64,000 nucleotides of DNA from Siphonodentalium dalli. Its lineage: Eukaryota > Mollusca > Scaphopoda > Gadilida > Siphonodentaliidae. Made by a program: the position numbers and the translations under genes. Below are positions 34,394 through 46,590 of the stretch, in pieces (the stretch's first letter is position 1; every line of letters starts with the position of its first letter). The notes under the pieces are model-generated. The model worked only from the letters and a program-made list of their open reading frames with translations. It had not been told where the DNA came from and ran no database searches. The stretch covers positions 154,925,043-154,989,042 of the forward strand of contig CP136069.1 of the NCBI GenBank assembly GCA_032622095.1, given 5' to 3'.

Positions 34394-34445
34394 GGCTGGT
34401 TGAAGGCGGCGACTTAAGGCTTAAGTCGCCGCCTTTCAACCAGCC
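34394..34445. repeat. 52-bp near-perfect palindrome
   Basis: GGCTGGTTGAAGGCGGC, then GACTTAAG-G-CTTAAGTC, then GCCGCCTTTCAACCAGCC. Only one extra T breaks the symmetry. GC-rich arms in an AT-rich setting would form a strong cruciform or RNA hairpin. Confidence 0.85.
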
Positions 34446-34519
34446 GTCTTAAGGTGAGGGAGAAGATCTTTTGATCAATACACATTCAGTTATATGTAGA
34501 ACACATAATGTACATATCG

Positions 34520-35320
34520 AAAATCCGTCGGTCGACCCGGAGATTTCAAGCCGCATTTAGGATTGGCTGCGTGTATGATAAAATGAAAGCCCAAATTATG
34601 CAATTCAAAGTTTGAATGCATATGCCATGGTGATATATTCCATGACTTAATATAATTTTAAAAATACATCATTGGCTCATTTTAGGACCATAATTCTTGT
34701 CCAAAAATAAGGTGGTATTCAAACTGCACTCACGATTCTGTTGCACATTTTATTGTGGAATAAAACACAAAGTGCCCAATTTCTGAGAAATGTGACATTG
34801 TAGTCTATCCTACGATGGGCATATATTGAAATAACAAGGCTTGATCCAAGTTTAAAGAGTTTATATCAAACTTTCAGTTTCGTTTTTATATAAAGAGCGT
34901 TTACTATTTAGTACCCACGATTCTGATTGCTGATCACCAAGTGGTAACATTCTCGACACATGCACACACTCAAGTCGATTAGATTGATGAATTACTAGTG
35001 TAAAACACAGACCCGGGGGTGGACTCGGGGGTTCCAAACCGCACCTAGCATTTGCTGCGTTTGTCGGTAGAATGAGAACCCAAATGACACCAGTTTGAAT
35101 ACATATGTCATGATGATATACCCCACGAGAAATATTTGTCGACAGAACACACCGTTGATTCATTTTGCGAGCATAACTCTTGTCCGAAAATATGGCGTAA
35201 AACACAGAATACTGATTCAGACCTAAAGTCCGCCGAACAGACATCGGACGTATACATACAGATGCATGGATGGACACATGGCTAGACGGACGTACAGGTT
35301 GACAGTCGGGCAGATGTGCG
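34520..35320. repeat. Diverged tandem duplication of a dispersed repeat
   Basis: 34545-34715 and 35010-35190 share the ordered words CGCATTTAG/CGCACCTAG, GGCTGCGTGT/GCTGCGTTTG, GAATGCATATGCCATGGTGA / GAATACATATGTCATGATGA and CATAATTCTTGTCC / CATAACTCTTGTCC. The end has GACGGACGTACAGG-type words, like tails of dispersed elements elsewhere in the window. The minus-strand frame across the second copy is not credible. Confidence 0.5.
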
Positions 35321-37192
35321 CCAGTATAACCTATTCACAGTTGAAATTGACTACAATAATCCATTCATAGTACAATCTCATTCTACAGGTTTTCAGTCCC
35401 CCTTCCCTAACAATTACCCTGCGCGCCCCTGAGACACTCCACTTTGACTTAATGAATACTGCAAACCACCTTTGCAAGTTAGTTCACAACACAGTGTCCA
35501 ATAAATCTTTCTGATATTCCAACAACCACATATAACATGATAATATATAAGCAGCAACTGCTTTCAATTTACTTGGTTAGATATGACGTCAAAATGGCGT
35601 CCACGTGTGGCTAACGTCGTGAAATATCGTATATAGTAATTATATTCTTTGATATTCATTGACTTAATAAAACCCCTTTGGAACTGTTATTATGACCCAC
35701 AACAGCTCAGTACATTTGGTGAGGTACACCCGAATCATTTTTTAAAGCCAGTGTACACATAATGCTATTAGTTTAAATTGCTGACTTTAATTCAGTGAGT
35801 CGTTAGTCCAATTAACTTGCACAATCGCGCTCACAAAACACACCAAACTGGGGTTAGTGGCCCAACTGACATCCAGAAACGGGATGCCTCGAAAATAGGC
35901 AACTTTAACCGAAAATAAAACGAAGTCAATTAGACTTATGGGCCATGCATGTCCATGTGATATGTTTATTAACCCAATTGATATGTGTAGGATGTTGGTT
36001 AATAGAAATTAAATGACTTTGAACATATATGACAAGTGATTGTTTCCATAGAAATTCTCAATAAATCTGCAGTTAAATGTCAGTCTTAAATTATTAATAT
36101 GCACAGTTGAAGGCTTGCAGCTACATGTAAAATAATATATAAATCATAACTCATCTAAATGGAACCAAGTGGTGTTTCCGACTTTTCAATGGATTTGTTT
36201 ACTGAAATTAACGTTAAAATGTTTCACCAAATATTAGAGACACGAGTCTCATCATAAAGATACTCACCTGGCGACAACTGAATATAATGGACAAACAATG
36301 GAAAGACATAGTCAACATCGTATAATTTGACTGGTAAGTTATATCGCTTTTATAGCTTTCATATACAAAAAAAAAAGATTATCCCTACCTACCTAAATAT
36401 TTTCAGGCCAAGTTACCCCAAACACAGGTATTATTTGTTTTTGGCCTAATCGGTGACTAAACAAATTATTACAAAATTTAGGCCCCCCCCCCACCAATCT
36501 CTCACCCAAACGGCACCAAGTTCACTGTCTGGAATCAGTACAGCTGACTCCTGTTTAGACGTTTCCGGTTTCGTCGGATCTCGAATTGTTGTTGTCGCGG
36601 TAGGCACACTTGTTTGCTTAATAAATACATTATGCGCGGATTTTTGGATTGACAATGTAGTCAGTTGTTGTTTCTGTATTATTTTGTTTCTATGTACACT
36701 GAAAGTCGCTCGCAAAATGATTTCATACGGCGATACGATCGTGGTTTATGCCAAGTAAAAAGTGAAAAAAAAGAAAAAATCGAGAAAAATAAATCATCAA
36801 GGATTGTATTCACAATGTTTCAGCAAAGCAATTCACCAAATAAAACATCCATCGCGAACTAGGAACCTTCTCTGACACATACGAAGTTTCACTTGTCTTT
36901 AATATACATTTTTCGTGATATAGTGCCTGTTTTTCAACAGGTGGTGTTGTTAAAAAGTGTACGGTTTAGATGTCAAAGATTGTGATTGTGTGTACGGTTT
37001 ATCTCAAAATCGTGTGGATAAATACTAACCCAATTTTCTTTTAAAATCGTTCTCTGGGAGATATACCTCGTGATGTTGGATAAATAATAAATGTGACAAA
37101 TCTAAATTTAATTGTTTTGTTCGTGATTTGGAGTCCGGCAACAATAAAATTGCAATTCTACTACATAATTATATTGTAGGCCTATCTCAAGG
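35321..37192. other. No gene called
   Basis: Frames on both strands at 36446-36758 overlap. The minus one contains TKPETSKQESAVLIPDS, which recurs at 38891-38955 (see findings). There is no start/stop or splice support for a gene. A C-run lies at 36482-36492 and an A-run near 36367-36376. Confidence 0.4.
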
Positions 37193-37627
37193 CTCGTCCA
37201 CATACCTGCGTAAAGCGTGCGTGCGTAAGGGTGCGTATGGCTGATGGGTCTATATGATACGCATTACGCACGGCGTCAAGACCGTTCACAGACATGAGTT
37301 AACTATCCGCTTGACTATTTATATAACATCTTCCTTTATATTATTTGTGCAATTTGTTTAATGGGTGAAAGAATAAAGTATTTGATTGTTTGACAAAATC
37401 ATGACGCACTTGACGGACATCGTCTGTAGTTTAAACATATTGTATTTGCTCTAAATAGTACATTTATATAAAATACATGTAATACATATATAGGCTATTT
37501 TAAAGGGATCGGAGGACAAGTGCTAACCACTTAGATGATCCCTCCGTATATAGACCCATCGATCAGCCATTATATACGCACCCTTATGTGTACACGCATG
37601 CATTACGCAGGTCTGTGGACGAGCCTT
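37193..37627. mobile_element. MITE, AGGCTCGTCCACA ends
   Basis: The left terminus AGGCTCGTCCACATACCTGC is mirrored by GCAGGTCTGTGGACGAGCCT at the right. Subterminal GCGTGCGTAAGGGTGCGTAT is mirrored by ATACGCACCCTTATG. The inner segment GGGTCTATATGATACG / GTATATAGACCCATCGATC also pairs. It is 435 bp and non-coding. No clear target duplication. Confidence 0.7.
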
Positions 37628-40371
37628 TACTGGGCGACCAACAGTTGATTATTATGATTTTTATCTTCGGTTTGTTTACGAGTATAGTGTTCTCTCCATC
37701 CTTACGGTCGTATCTGACCACTATATATGGGTCCAATACAAAGCCGAACCATGCTTATAAGCATGTTTAAATTTACTATACACGTTTAAAAATATCTTGA
37801 ACACTAAAACTATATATCTGACCATGCAATTGTTTTCAAATATGAATCGAACTCATTATTTAATTGTCTACGTTTTGTATTCTACTAGAAAAAATTAGCC
37901 TATTGCATGGTCCTGTCGTGGCTTTGCGGATTAAGAGAATACTATCGTGCAGTTTATGTTTTATCTTTTTACAGTTTTGTTTCATGTCTTCGGATTTTTG
38001 GTCCACGCATGTTCTGTTTGTTTTCGTTTTGTTCACAGGTAAGAAACATCTATGATTGATTATTTGTGGTTGCCACAAACGCGCACACAGAATAAATAAA
38101 TACATAAATAGATACGTCTCTGACTATATATAAATAGCGCATGTGTGCTAAAATATAGTGAACGTGAACAGTTGAGTTTTCACAGACTGTATATACTTGC
38201 ACAATTTGGCAATGAATCTTACAAAACCTGAACATGATACTTAATCTATATATATGTAGTTCAATTGTGAGCATGTTAACATTTGGAATACACAACTCCT
38301 CCGTGGAACCGTTTCTGAAAGTCTGCCAGTGGGTAATCAGGCCACTTACACCCAAACGCAAAACAATATTGACGAAAGATTGGAATTGTCTACCTGATTT
38401 CACAAGATTTATTCTAAGGGCCCCTTAATCGTGCGGAATAGCCCATTGAGATTGCAATAGATGAGAATGTTCAAAAATGCCGATCAACCGTACACTAGCT
38501 GCATTCTAAACCGTACACAAAAATTCGTCGATGACCATCCAAAATATACCTTTTTCTACTATACAACACACCCGAATGGACAAATGGTTACGGATTATTG
38601 TTTGATAAACATTACGAATTATATATGACCTGCAAGATTATAATTTTAAAAGGATAAAACACTTGTAAAACGGATTTGAAAGCGAATTTTTGCACAAAAA
38701 TATGCAAAATTCTCGATTCATTTGTGCTATAATCTAACAAAGTATGACATTATATAACTCTGGTTAGTTTCTTGTGCACTGTTAACATATCCTGAACATA
38801 TCCGACCAAGATTCCATTATGGTACGACAGTCTGAACATCTAAAATCAAGCATTTTAGTCGGTTGTATACCGTCGAGTTTCTGTCTTTGCGACCAAACCG
38901 GAAACGTCTAAACATGAGTCAGCCGTACTGATTCCAGACAGTGCCAAGTTGGCGTTGTTAAATCACACGATAGGATTCACGGACAGACAAATAACAGACA
39001 GATATTCGTAAATATAGATATAGATTCTGCCCCTGACAACAATGTCAACAATAGAAAATTCTAACCCTCGTAAAAAAGTTACCCCTGTTAGACCCCTTGG
39101 TGCCATCTAGATGGTCTCCTGAGAATTTCTATGGAACACAGAAAGACAGACAGATATTCGTAAATTTAGATATAGATTATAGTTGAATTTGATAGTTCTA
39201 AAAATCTAATTCTAAATCAACCATTTCCCTTTTGAGCAAATTTCAGTCTCCCGATAGCCATTTTGTTTTTGCAACCTTGACTGATAGTTGACTTCTTGAT
39301 CGTGTGCCATCATGACTATTTTTTTCGCACAGATCGCGACATGTTAAATGTTGTTATATATAGTCACATAAAGATACATCATCATACATGGTACCGATTT
39401 AGTATGACACTGTTTTTCAATAAGTTTTTTTTTAAATACGATGTTGGGTTATGCCTCTTGTATCGAATACACACAACGGCGATATTCATGTTTACCTATT
39501 TTAGCTGGACATAACTATATAATAGTTGAATTCAGGATGTGTCCGACCTTATGAACACTCATAAATCTGAGACATTTTAATTGTCAGAACTTGGCATCAG
39601 TTGAGTATATGTATGTTTGTATCCAGAATACACGCTATACTCGAAATGTTCAGCGTTGCACGTGAATGTGATCTACGTGAACTATAAATAGAAAGTTAAA
39701 ACTGAGATAATACATACCCCATTTTGATCTAGTCGAGCTCAAAAACATTATTCTACAGTTATGAACAAAGAGTTCCGTCCCGCATGTAGTTAGCTCCAGC
39801 ACGTGTTGTCAATTCCAAATATGTATCAGTACACACACAGCAGAAAACAGATAATCGCCATTGCCTATCCCAGGAAAATTCAACGCACCCGGAACAGCGC
39901 ATTCTGTAATATATTCTATCTATTGATCCATTTATACAAACAGCCAGAGCATGTCGGATCATGTGCGGCATTCACGCGCAAGCAGTAGAGGACAAAACTG
40001 TAAAATGTGGACGTTTATATACCAAATATAGACCAATATTGACTATGACTATGTATTTGATATCAGCGTATACCAGAAGCAGTGTCGGCATACACATTAT
40101 TACACACTTGAAAATGCGATGCTGACTTAGTCATTCCGTACCATCGCCAGGTCGTACCCTGCGCAAAAGTAACCCCGTACCCGATTAAGAGGGAACTCGT
40201 AACGCAGAACTGATTCGACTCGCATGCTGATACTATTATACTGAAACTTATAATAAATAGCATATCATAATGTCCCTATATCTTCTAAAGTAACTGCACA
40301 TATAATAAAGTGCATACAATATTTTTTTGTGACATTTTTGCATCATCACCCTGTCGCTTAAAAGTTTTTAA
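37628..40371. other. Gene-free; direct repeats near 39 kb
   Basis: CAGACAGATATTCGTAAAT followed by ATAGATATAGATT occurs at about 38997 and 39147. This looks like retrotransposon 3'-tail motifs. 38891-38955 carries the second copy of a coding-like segment. The rest shows no recognisable coding sequence. Confidence 0.4.
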
Positions 40372-40558
40372 CATTAAAGACCCTATGCTAATGCATACTA
40401 AATTACTAATGCACTGTCTTCTAAGATAAAGGTAAATATTGTTAGACCAATACATTCTCTTATATATGCGAGGCGCCATATGGGCGACTCGCATATATAA
40501 GAGAATGCATTGGCACAGGGTTCTCGCAAAATTTCAGGAAGCTCCAGTCATGAAAGGG
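40372..40558. mobile_element. TTAA-flanked hairpin MITE, partial copy
   Basis: TTAA at 40368-40371 and 40559-40562 bracket CATTAAAGACCCTATGC.. to ..CCAGTCATGAAAGGG. The ~75-bp hairpin core (CATTCTCTTATATATGCGAG / CTCGCATATATAAGAGAATG) is intact. The left end lacks the CCCTTTCATGA terminus. Confidence 0.6.
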
Positions 40559-40562
40559 TTAA

Positions 40563-42282
40563 CTAATTAATTACAAGAAAAAATTCAAGCAACATGGCGT
40601 AATGATCTAAACAATAGCACCAATGCCTGGCCCAGTTGTGTCTGTCCGTGTGTCTGTAACTCTAGTGTCACGCTTGAAAGAAAAAATTGATTGGCATTGA
40701 ATTCACTGCATTTAGATAATAGTATATCTACAAATGTCAGATGGGTCGATGTTATGCTCTTAATAATATCACATTTATTAGTTATATATGTTCATGTTAC
40801 ATGCCTATATGCAATGCGGCGTTGATCGAAAATAACCCTACCTTCCGCCTTCCGGTGATAAAAACATAATGACTAATATAGTGACTTGCTGTACATACCA
40901 TATAGCCTTATTTTATTTATTTATTTGCTGTGTGTGCTTTTTCCCAATTGTTTCAATTGTTGATGCAAGTATTTGTTATTAGATGTAACCCTTGTATAAT
41001 GTCATATTTTAACTTTGTCTTATCTGTAAATATTGTAAGCCACTCTCCACATGTGGATGTCAATCAATAAATAAATTAAGGGCACGTCACATTTTTAGTT
41101 TCTTGCTCTTAGCATATCTTTGTATTTAGCTGAGACATTATCACACTTCTATAAGGACGGAAATCAGCACATACATGTCACTCTTGTTACTTCGTACAAG
41201 ACATGGTCGCATGCATTGATGAAAGGCGATCTACAACCAACTCGCCCAGAAACTACAGTTCCAATAAAATACACTCCGAAAGCAGTAGAGCTCACCTGAA
41301 AACTCTCCGACTGCGTATCGGAGATATACTAAAATCAAGTTTGCTTCGGTTGTTCGGAGTACGGCAAATCATAATACAAATTTAGTATATAAATTCCTAT
41401 ATACGGCCGCTGACTTCATAGGATATATATTGCAGATCCTGATCCACTTCCATGTAGTCTAACAGAACGATGCACAGAACATAGTTAAAGGTTGATCAGT
41501 CTATATTAGAAAATAACGAAAATATCAATATAATTATGGCAAAAAGAACATAAGGTTTGTCAATATCTGTGCCTGGGCACCTAGTACAAACGCTATCGCA
41601 TGCCAAATGGGGTGGGATGCTGAAAAATCGCAAGCCAATTTGCGCGCGATTTAGTTTGCCGTGTCCCGCGTGACTCAGCATCGCATGCGAATATCTTATA
41701 CTATGTTTCGATTGTAAAATTCAAAGAAATGTAACTCTAATATACCCGTTATTTAGTAAAAAATCATACCAAAAGAATGACACCACAAAGAGACACGTTT
41801 CAAAAACACTATAGGAAAAATCACTTTTAGGGTGGGTGGGCGGACGGACGGCACTGTCTAACCTGTTGGGAAACACAAAATTCAAACTGTTATTGAAGCG
41901 CCGCAGGCGCGTTAAGCAACGTCACCCCTTTTTCAAATTGTTATCGAGGCAGTCAGGTCGCGCCAGCGACCGCTGCCGCGGGGGCCTGATGGCTCATAAA
42001 AACAACTCTATATATATCGCCCGCGGCTACCACTTTATAGCATCAAGGGTAGACTGAGCAAATCGAGACGGGATGCTGGTCCCGCCAAACTCTCCAGACG
42101 GCATCGACATATCAAAACGCATGCGATTCTCGCCTATCGTATCTGTATTTGGACGGGATTGTGTGCGGATGCGCTGGCCTGGGAGTCGTTGCAGTGTGGT
42201 AACACACGTTCCTCTATAGAACATCTGGAATTAATACTAGAAACGTTCCACTCAATAACAATAAATGTATCTCAACATTCCA
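40563..42282. other. No gene; possible LINE 3' end and GC-rich patch
   Basis: Around 41030-41085, TGTAAATATTGTAAGCC precedes AATCAATAAATAAATTAAG, like a retroelement 3' end on the plus strand. 41836-42010 is GC-rich with small hairpins (GCGCCGCAGGCGC, GGTCGCGCCAGCGACC) and starts with GGGTGGGTGGGCGGACGGACG. No family recognised. Confidence 0.4.
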
Positions 42283-43150
42283 CTGCAAGTGGTCCCTAGA
42301 ATGGCAGTTGCATTTTATTTCTACTAAGTTCCACGTCTTACACTTTTACCACTATAACTCGAGAAATAAATACCGCAAGTTGGACAAAACCAACCATTAT
42401 AGTTAGTACAATGGAGCGCGATCTGTGTGTAGTAAAACAATTGAAATTCAATGAACACGTTAATTGTATTTGATGCAAAACAAATATGATTCTCGGTGTG
42501 ATTTACAGAACATTCACTAACCTGCATGGACACAGACACATTCAGAACACTATATATCGCCATGGTAAGACCAGTATATACTAGAATGTTGCAACACAGC
42601 ATGGATCCCACATTATAAACATCAAATCATAGAGATCGATGAATACAACGAAGAGCAACGAAAATGCATGGTGCCACTTGTGAGAAATTTGCCTTGTCGG
42701 CAACGTATGCTAAGACTGATTTGATTGTCACTGAAATTCAGAAGATTCAGGGGGGGGGGGATCTCATTGAACTGTACAAAATGATGAATGAATACTATAA
42801 CTTGGACCCTTATCAGTTATCTCTAAAGAGCCTGAGCACCAAAACAAAAGAGGGCATGACCAGAAATTACAAAAGAAAATAGTTAAAAAGAACACGAGGA
42901 AATTCTAGTTTACAAATAGAGTTATCCCGTGCACTTTGGAATTCACTACCATATTTCACAGTTTCGGCTGGAAGTGTAGAACTGTTCAAAACATATATAT
43001 CGACTCATATGTTTATGATATGAGATACGATTTCGATGACTCCACAACATGATAACGACAATATTCTTAATAATTTGTAAATGTTACCGGTACGAAAAGT
43101 CGTAGGACTAGTTCCGTTTAATATGATGATGTTGAAGATAACTCTTGCAA
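42283..43150 (+). pseudogene. CR1/L2-like LINE ORF2 C-terminal fragment
   Basis: Same family as the LINE split at 16101/23120. Ordered blocks over shifting frames: CKWSLEWQLHF, KFHVLHFYHYNSRNKY, QLKFNEHVN, MILGVIYRTFTNL, FRTLYIAMVRPVY, the counterpart of KLVRQIKTLCYR, a block with G-run expansion (QGGGDLIELYKMMNEYY, ten G at 42751-42760), then FNSLP-type tail remnants and YDMRYDFDDST plus stop at about 43050. It shows the uninterrupted state of the point where the other copy carries 7 kb of foreign DNA. Several frameshifts; not functional. Confidence 0.75.
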
Positions 43151-43607
43151 GTTCGCAAACCGTGTCATTAGATTAAGATTTCCTGCATAAAACATTTGAA
43201 TTAAGCCATTTAATTATATATTCCAGCCTATATTTCTAAAACAAATATTTATCAATTGTTGGTCAGTGTGTGCCCTTCTCGAAGCCCTCCACTCCCACTC
43301 CTGACTGTCGTAAAATTATGGTGATGTTTAAATAACATTGCTTGGGCGGAGGCACCGGCACAGTAATTATATTATGCTTCCATTGCTTTATATTGTCATT
43401 GGTTATTACGATCGGAAATCGGAAAAGAGTCGGAGTGATTTCTTAACTACGTAGGCCGTTTCAGGCAGTGTAACGCCGATGGGGTCATTGTCACAAGGCA
43501 TCGATGATCGATCACATTTGTAGCCAGCTTTTCAAATCGATCACAATGTAGCCAGCTCTTTACAGGAGATCACATTTCTAGCTACCCGTAGCCCTTTAAA
43601 TTATATC
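43151..43607. other. Gene-free
   Basis: 43490-43590 contains GATCACATTT/ATCACAATGTAGCCAGCT repeated three times with drift (TAGCCAGCT, TAGCCAGCTC, TAGCTACC). Otherwise unremarkable. Confidence 0.4.
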
Positions 43608-43615
43608 GTGTCAGG

Positions 43616-45289
43616 TAGTGATGCGGACCGGACCGCTTTGGACCGGTCCGGTCCGCGGTCCAGGGGTGGACCGCGGTCCGGACCGGGTGTCACTGGATCG
43701 GACCGGAACGCTTGTTGCCGCCGGTCCGGTACTCTCCGGTCCGGTCCACTGTTTTACTTCAGTTATAATAAACTATCGCGAATATTATTGCGTATTTGCC
43801 GTCATATCATAGCAACGATGTATTGACGAATTCAAGTGATTATTAATATCTATTAAACGTTTGGTGCCACGAAAACAATGTATAGATGAACTTTGTACAT
43901 GTCACTTTCCTTAAAATGTATTAATGTAACACTGGCCAACACTATGTATCACCCTATCAATGTGACAAACATGCAACTGAATGTGTATGGAACTATTTGT
44001 CATAAACAGTGTAACATGGCATCAACTAATCAATTTGGATGGATATCGAATCGAGTATTCTATTGTTTTTCACAGTTATACTTATCGAAGAAACATGCAA
44101 ACCACATTACATAGTACATACACAAGACAGTCACATTAATCCAATAGTAGTTGTACTTATATATAACTGTAATTGTCAGGAATATACAATCAGCCATCAT
44201 AATCTCCAAGACTCCAATATTAATGTAGTAGTCATATTAGTACACATTTGTATAATTGTCATCAGTATAGTTATTTCGTTTAATTTCAATTTAATGAAAA
44301 TAAGTATGATACGAATCATGCATACGATCAGTTGAGTGCCATGTTAGATTGGTTATAACACATTCTGGCCCTAGCTATATATCTGTCCAATACATTTAAT
44401 TAGTGCATGTTCGCATTACTAGATATACTATTATCGTGCATCGTTCCCAGTATATCCCACCAGAGACAGACAATGATGCATACAATCGGCAAACAATGTA
44501 AGTTTTAACATATATGGACTCATTGCAATGCACTGAACTCAGTAACCATATAGTTTGTACTATACAGAGTAAAAACTTTGAGAAAACAGAGAATTCATTA
44601 ACATATATAGCCTATTATAGGTGGACCCAGGGAAGGATCCAGGGCTCTTTGGATACCTGTTACAGGTTTGGGCGCCCAAACTCTGGTGGCCTAAATGTCC
44701 CCAAATTGCAAGTGGATAGTTTTATTATAGCAGAATTTTCTATATTTTGAAGGAAATCTTCTATTATAATTCAACAACATGCAATGCAAATCATCAATAT
44801 ACAGTTGATATAGAACCTTTATTTGCTTAATCAAGTGTCCAGTGAGAAATATTTTAACCCTTTCATGACTGGGGCTTCTTGAAATTTTGCAAAAATCCTG
44901 TGCCAATGCATTCTCTTATATAAATGAGAGTCTCCCATCTAAGGAGCCTCGCATATATAAGATAATTCATTGGCCTTTATCTTGACCTTGTAAGCCAGTG
45001 CATTTTCTTATGCGGGATCTTTAATGCTGCACCTAAGGGAGTGGGGCGACCCCCTCCCGTTCCTACCCCCATCTCGGGCCTACGGCCCTCGGGATATGCC
45101 TTCGGCATATCATGGTCCCAAAACAGGTGTCCCCAAAAAATCCCTGGATCCATCCCTGGGTGGACCGGACCGTTTTGGACCGGTCCAGGCATGTGTACCG
45201 GACCGGAATGGCCTGGACCGGACCGGACTGGACCGCCTTGGCAGTGGACCGGACCACCCAAAGGTGGTCCGGTCCGGTCCGCATCACTA
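43616..45289. mobile_element. Non-autonomous hAT-like element with CCGGACC arrays
   Basis: The ends are TAGTGATGCGGACCGGACC and its inverse GGTCCGGTCCGCATCACTA. Exact 8-bp duplications GTGTCAGG flank it (43608-43615 and 45290-45297). Both subterminal regions (43625-43755 and 45160-45282) are arrays of CCGGACC/GGTCCGG, which could be transposase-binding sites. The interior is AT-rich, codes for nothing recognisable, and hosts a TTAA MITE (44858-~45030). An 8-bp duplication and TAGNGATG-like ends fit hAT. The element is 1674 bp and was probably mobilised in trans. Confidence 0.8.
44858..45030. mobile_element. TTAA-flanked hairpin MITE inside hAT-like element (right end missing)
   Basis: After TTAA (44854-44857) it starts CCCTTTCATGACTGGGGCTT. 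The hairpin core and GATCTTTAATGCTGCAC follow, as in the 60792 copy. The right terminus ATCATGAAAGGG is missing; GC-rich DNA follows instead. Confidence 0.65.
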
Positions 45290-45297
45290 GTGTCAGG

Positions 45298-45741
45298 ACG
45301 CAATATGCATGACCATGATCCACAACTGTGTTCATGTATTAAGTTATCGGATTGGCTAGAGTACCGTATATGGCACTTTAGCCGAATTGCTAAATTGCCG
45401 TATGTATACGGTACTTTATAGCGAAACTACTGAAGTACCGTAGATCTATACGTTGCTATCATGACGTCATTTATTAGGTCAACGTCAAATGCGCGCGTTC
45501 GTCACAACAATAGTAGTACCGAGTGCTGATTCGAGCGCTTTCAGACAGCACGAGGTAATTGTGGATTTGGATCCACAGGATGATCCATTTCCAAAATCTA
45601 AATCACTTGGTTATATATGCTACTTAGTATGGACTCGAAATAGACCATATAGTCCAATGCCGAAATATTAGTACAATGCATTACCAAACGATTTGTGCAT
45701 GGCTCCATGCAGGCTATCAGTCATCACGTAGACCTATAGGA
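45298..45741. other. No gene; TACGGTAC-type words
   Basis: GTACCGTAT, ACGGTACTTTA and GTACCGTAG recur between 45360 and 45440. The same words flank the large element at 46.5 and 51.45-51.56 kb. No ORF supported. Confidence 0.4.
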
Positions 45742-46453
45742 TTAGAGCAAAAAAAAGAAGATTGTATGTTTCCGCTAACGGAGCGAAAAAAATAGGGTAG
45801 GTAGGTAGGTAGGGAATTTTTGTTTTATTATTTTATTTTGATATTTTTTATCCAGCTTCAGAAATATTGAACTACCTCGTCCGAAATGACATAAAATGCC
45901 AACCTGGGGTGAGGGGAAAGTATTACTTGATCAACACAGTGGAATATACTGTATACATTAAGATTGATAAAAGATCATAAGAGCATAAGTATGTTTTTTG
46001 TTATTCACATACCACATTTTCATAAATTTGACTATAAACTTGGTACGAAATTGATGTCACTAACTTTTTATAAGAATTATACCCATATCATAATACCGCC
46101 ATTATACCGTACTTGTATTGTGACGACTACACCCCATTGTCTGGAGGTAGCCAGTACACCCAACCTAGCATGCCTGTATTTTGGAACAGTAGCTTTTCCC
46201 CTAACGTATGTGGTGATAACCTCTATACATGTACATGTGATAACCTCTATACACACCCACCATGTCTGTTGATAGTGTTCCTATGTTTCACAGGGATATG
46301 TTAGAAACCATGTGTTTTGAACACTAATGATCATCAATATTTATGAGCATTAGTGGTAAAAACAGTAAAAAAAATAAAAAGTTTAGGGTCGGCGGGTTAT
46401 TTTTAGGGTCGGTCGATGTGCGGAAACATAGCATCTTTTTTCTTTGGCCTTAC
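45742..46453. mobile_element. DNA element with ..TATGTTTCCGC inverted ends
   Basis: The left end AAAAAAAGAAGATTGTATGT then TTCCGC is mirrored at the right by GCGGAAACATAGCATC and TTTTTTCTTTGGCC. Subterminal GTAGGTAGGTAGGTAGGG (left) and TTAGGGTCGGCGGG / TTAGGGTCGGTCG (right). About 0.7 kb. No transposase seen; the frames inside (45964-46304) are not recognised. Confidence 0.5.
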
Positions 46454-46590
46454 TCAAAACACATTTACTGATTTAAGCCTATAAATAACCGGAATCGATT
46501 GGTATGTGAATCAAATGTAGGCTATAGGTCTACGGTACTCTAGTCAAACTGATGAAGTGCTGTATACATGTACATGTATAACGTACTAGA

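Noticed and set aside
36446-36758. Overlapping frames on both strands, one with hydrophobic segments
   Set aside because: No signal for a complete gene; only the short repeated segment is kept as a finding.
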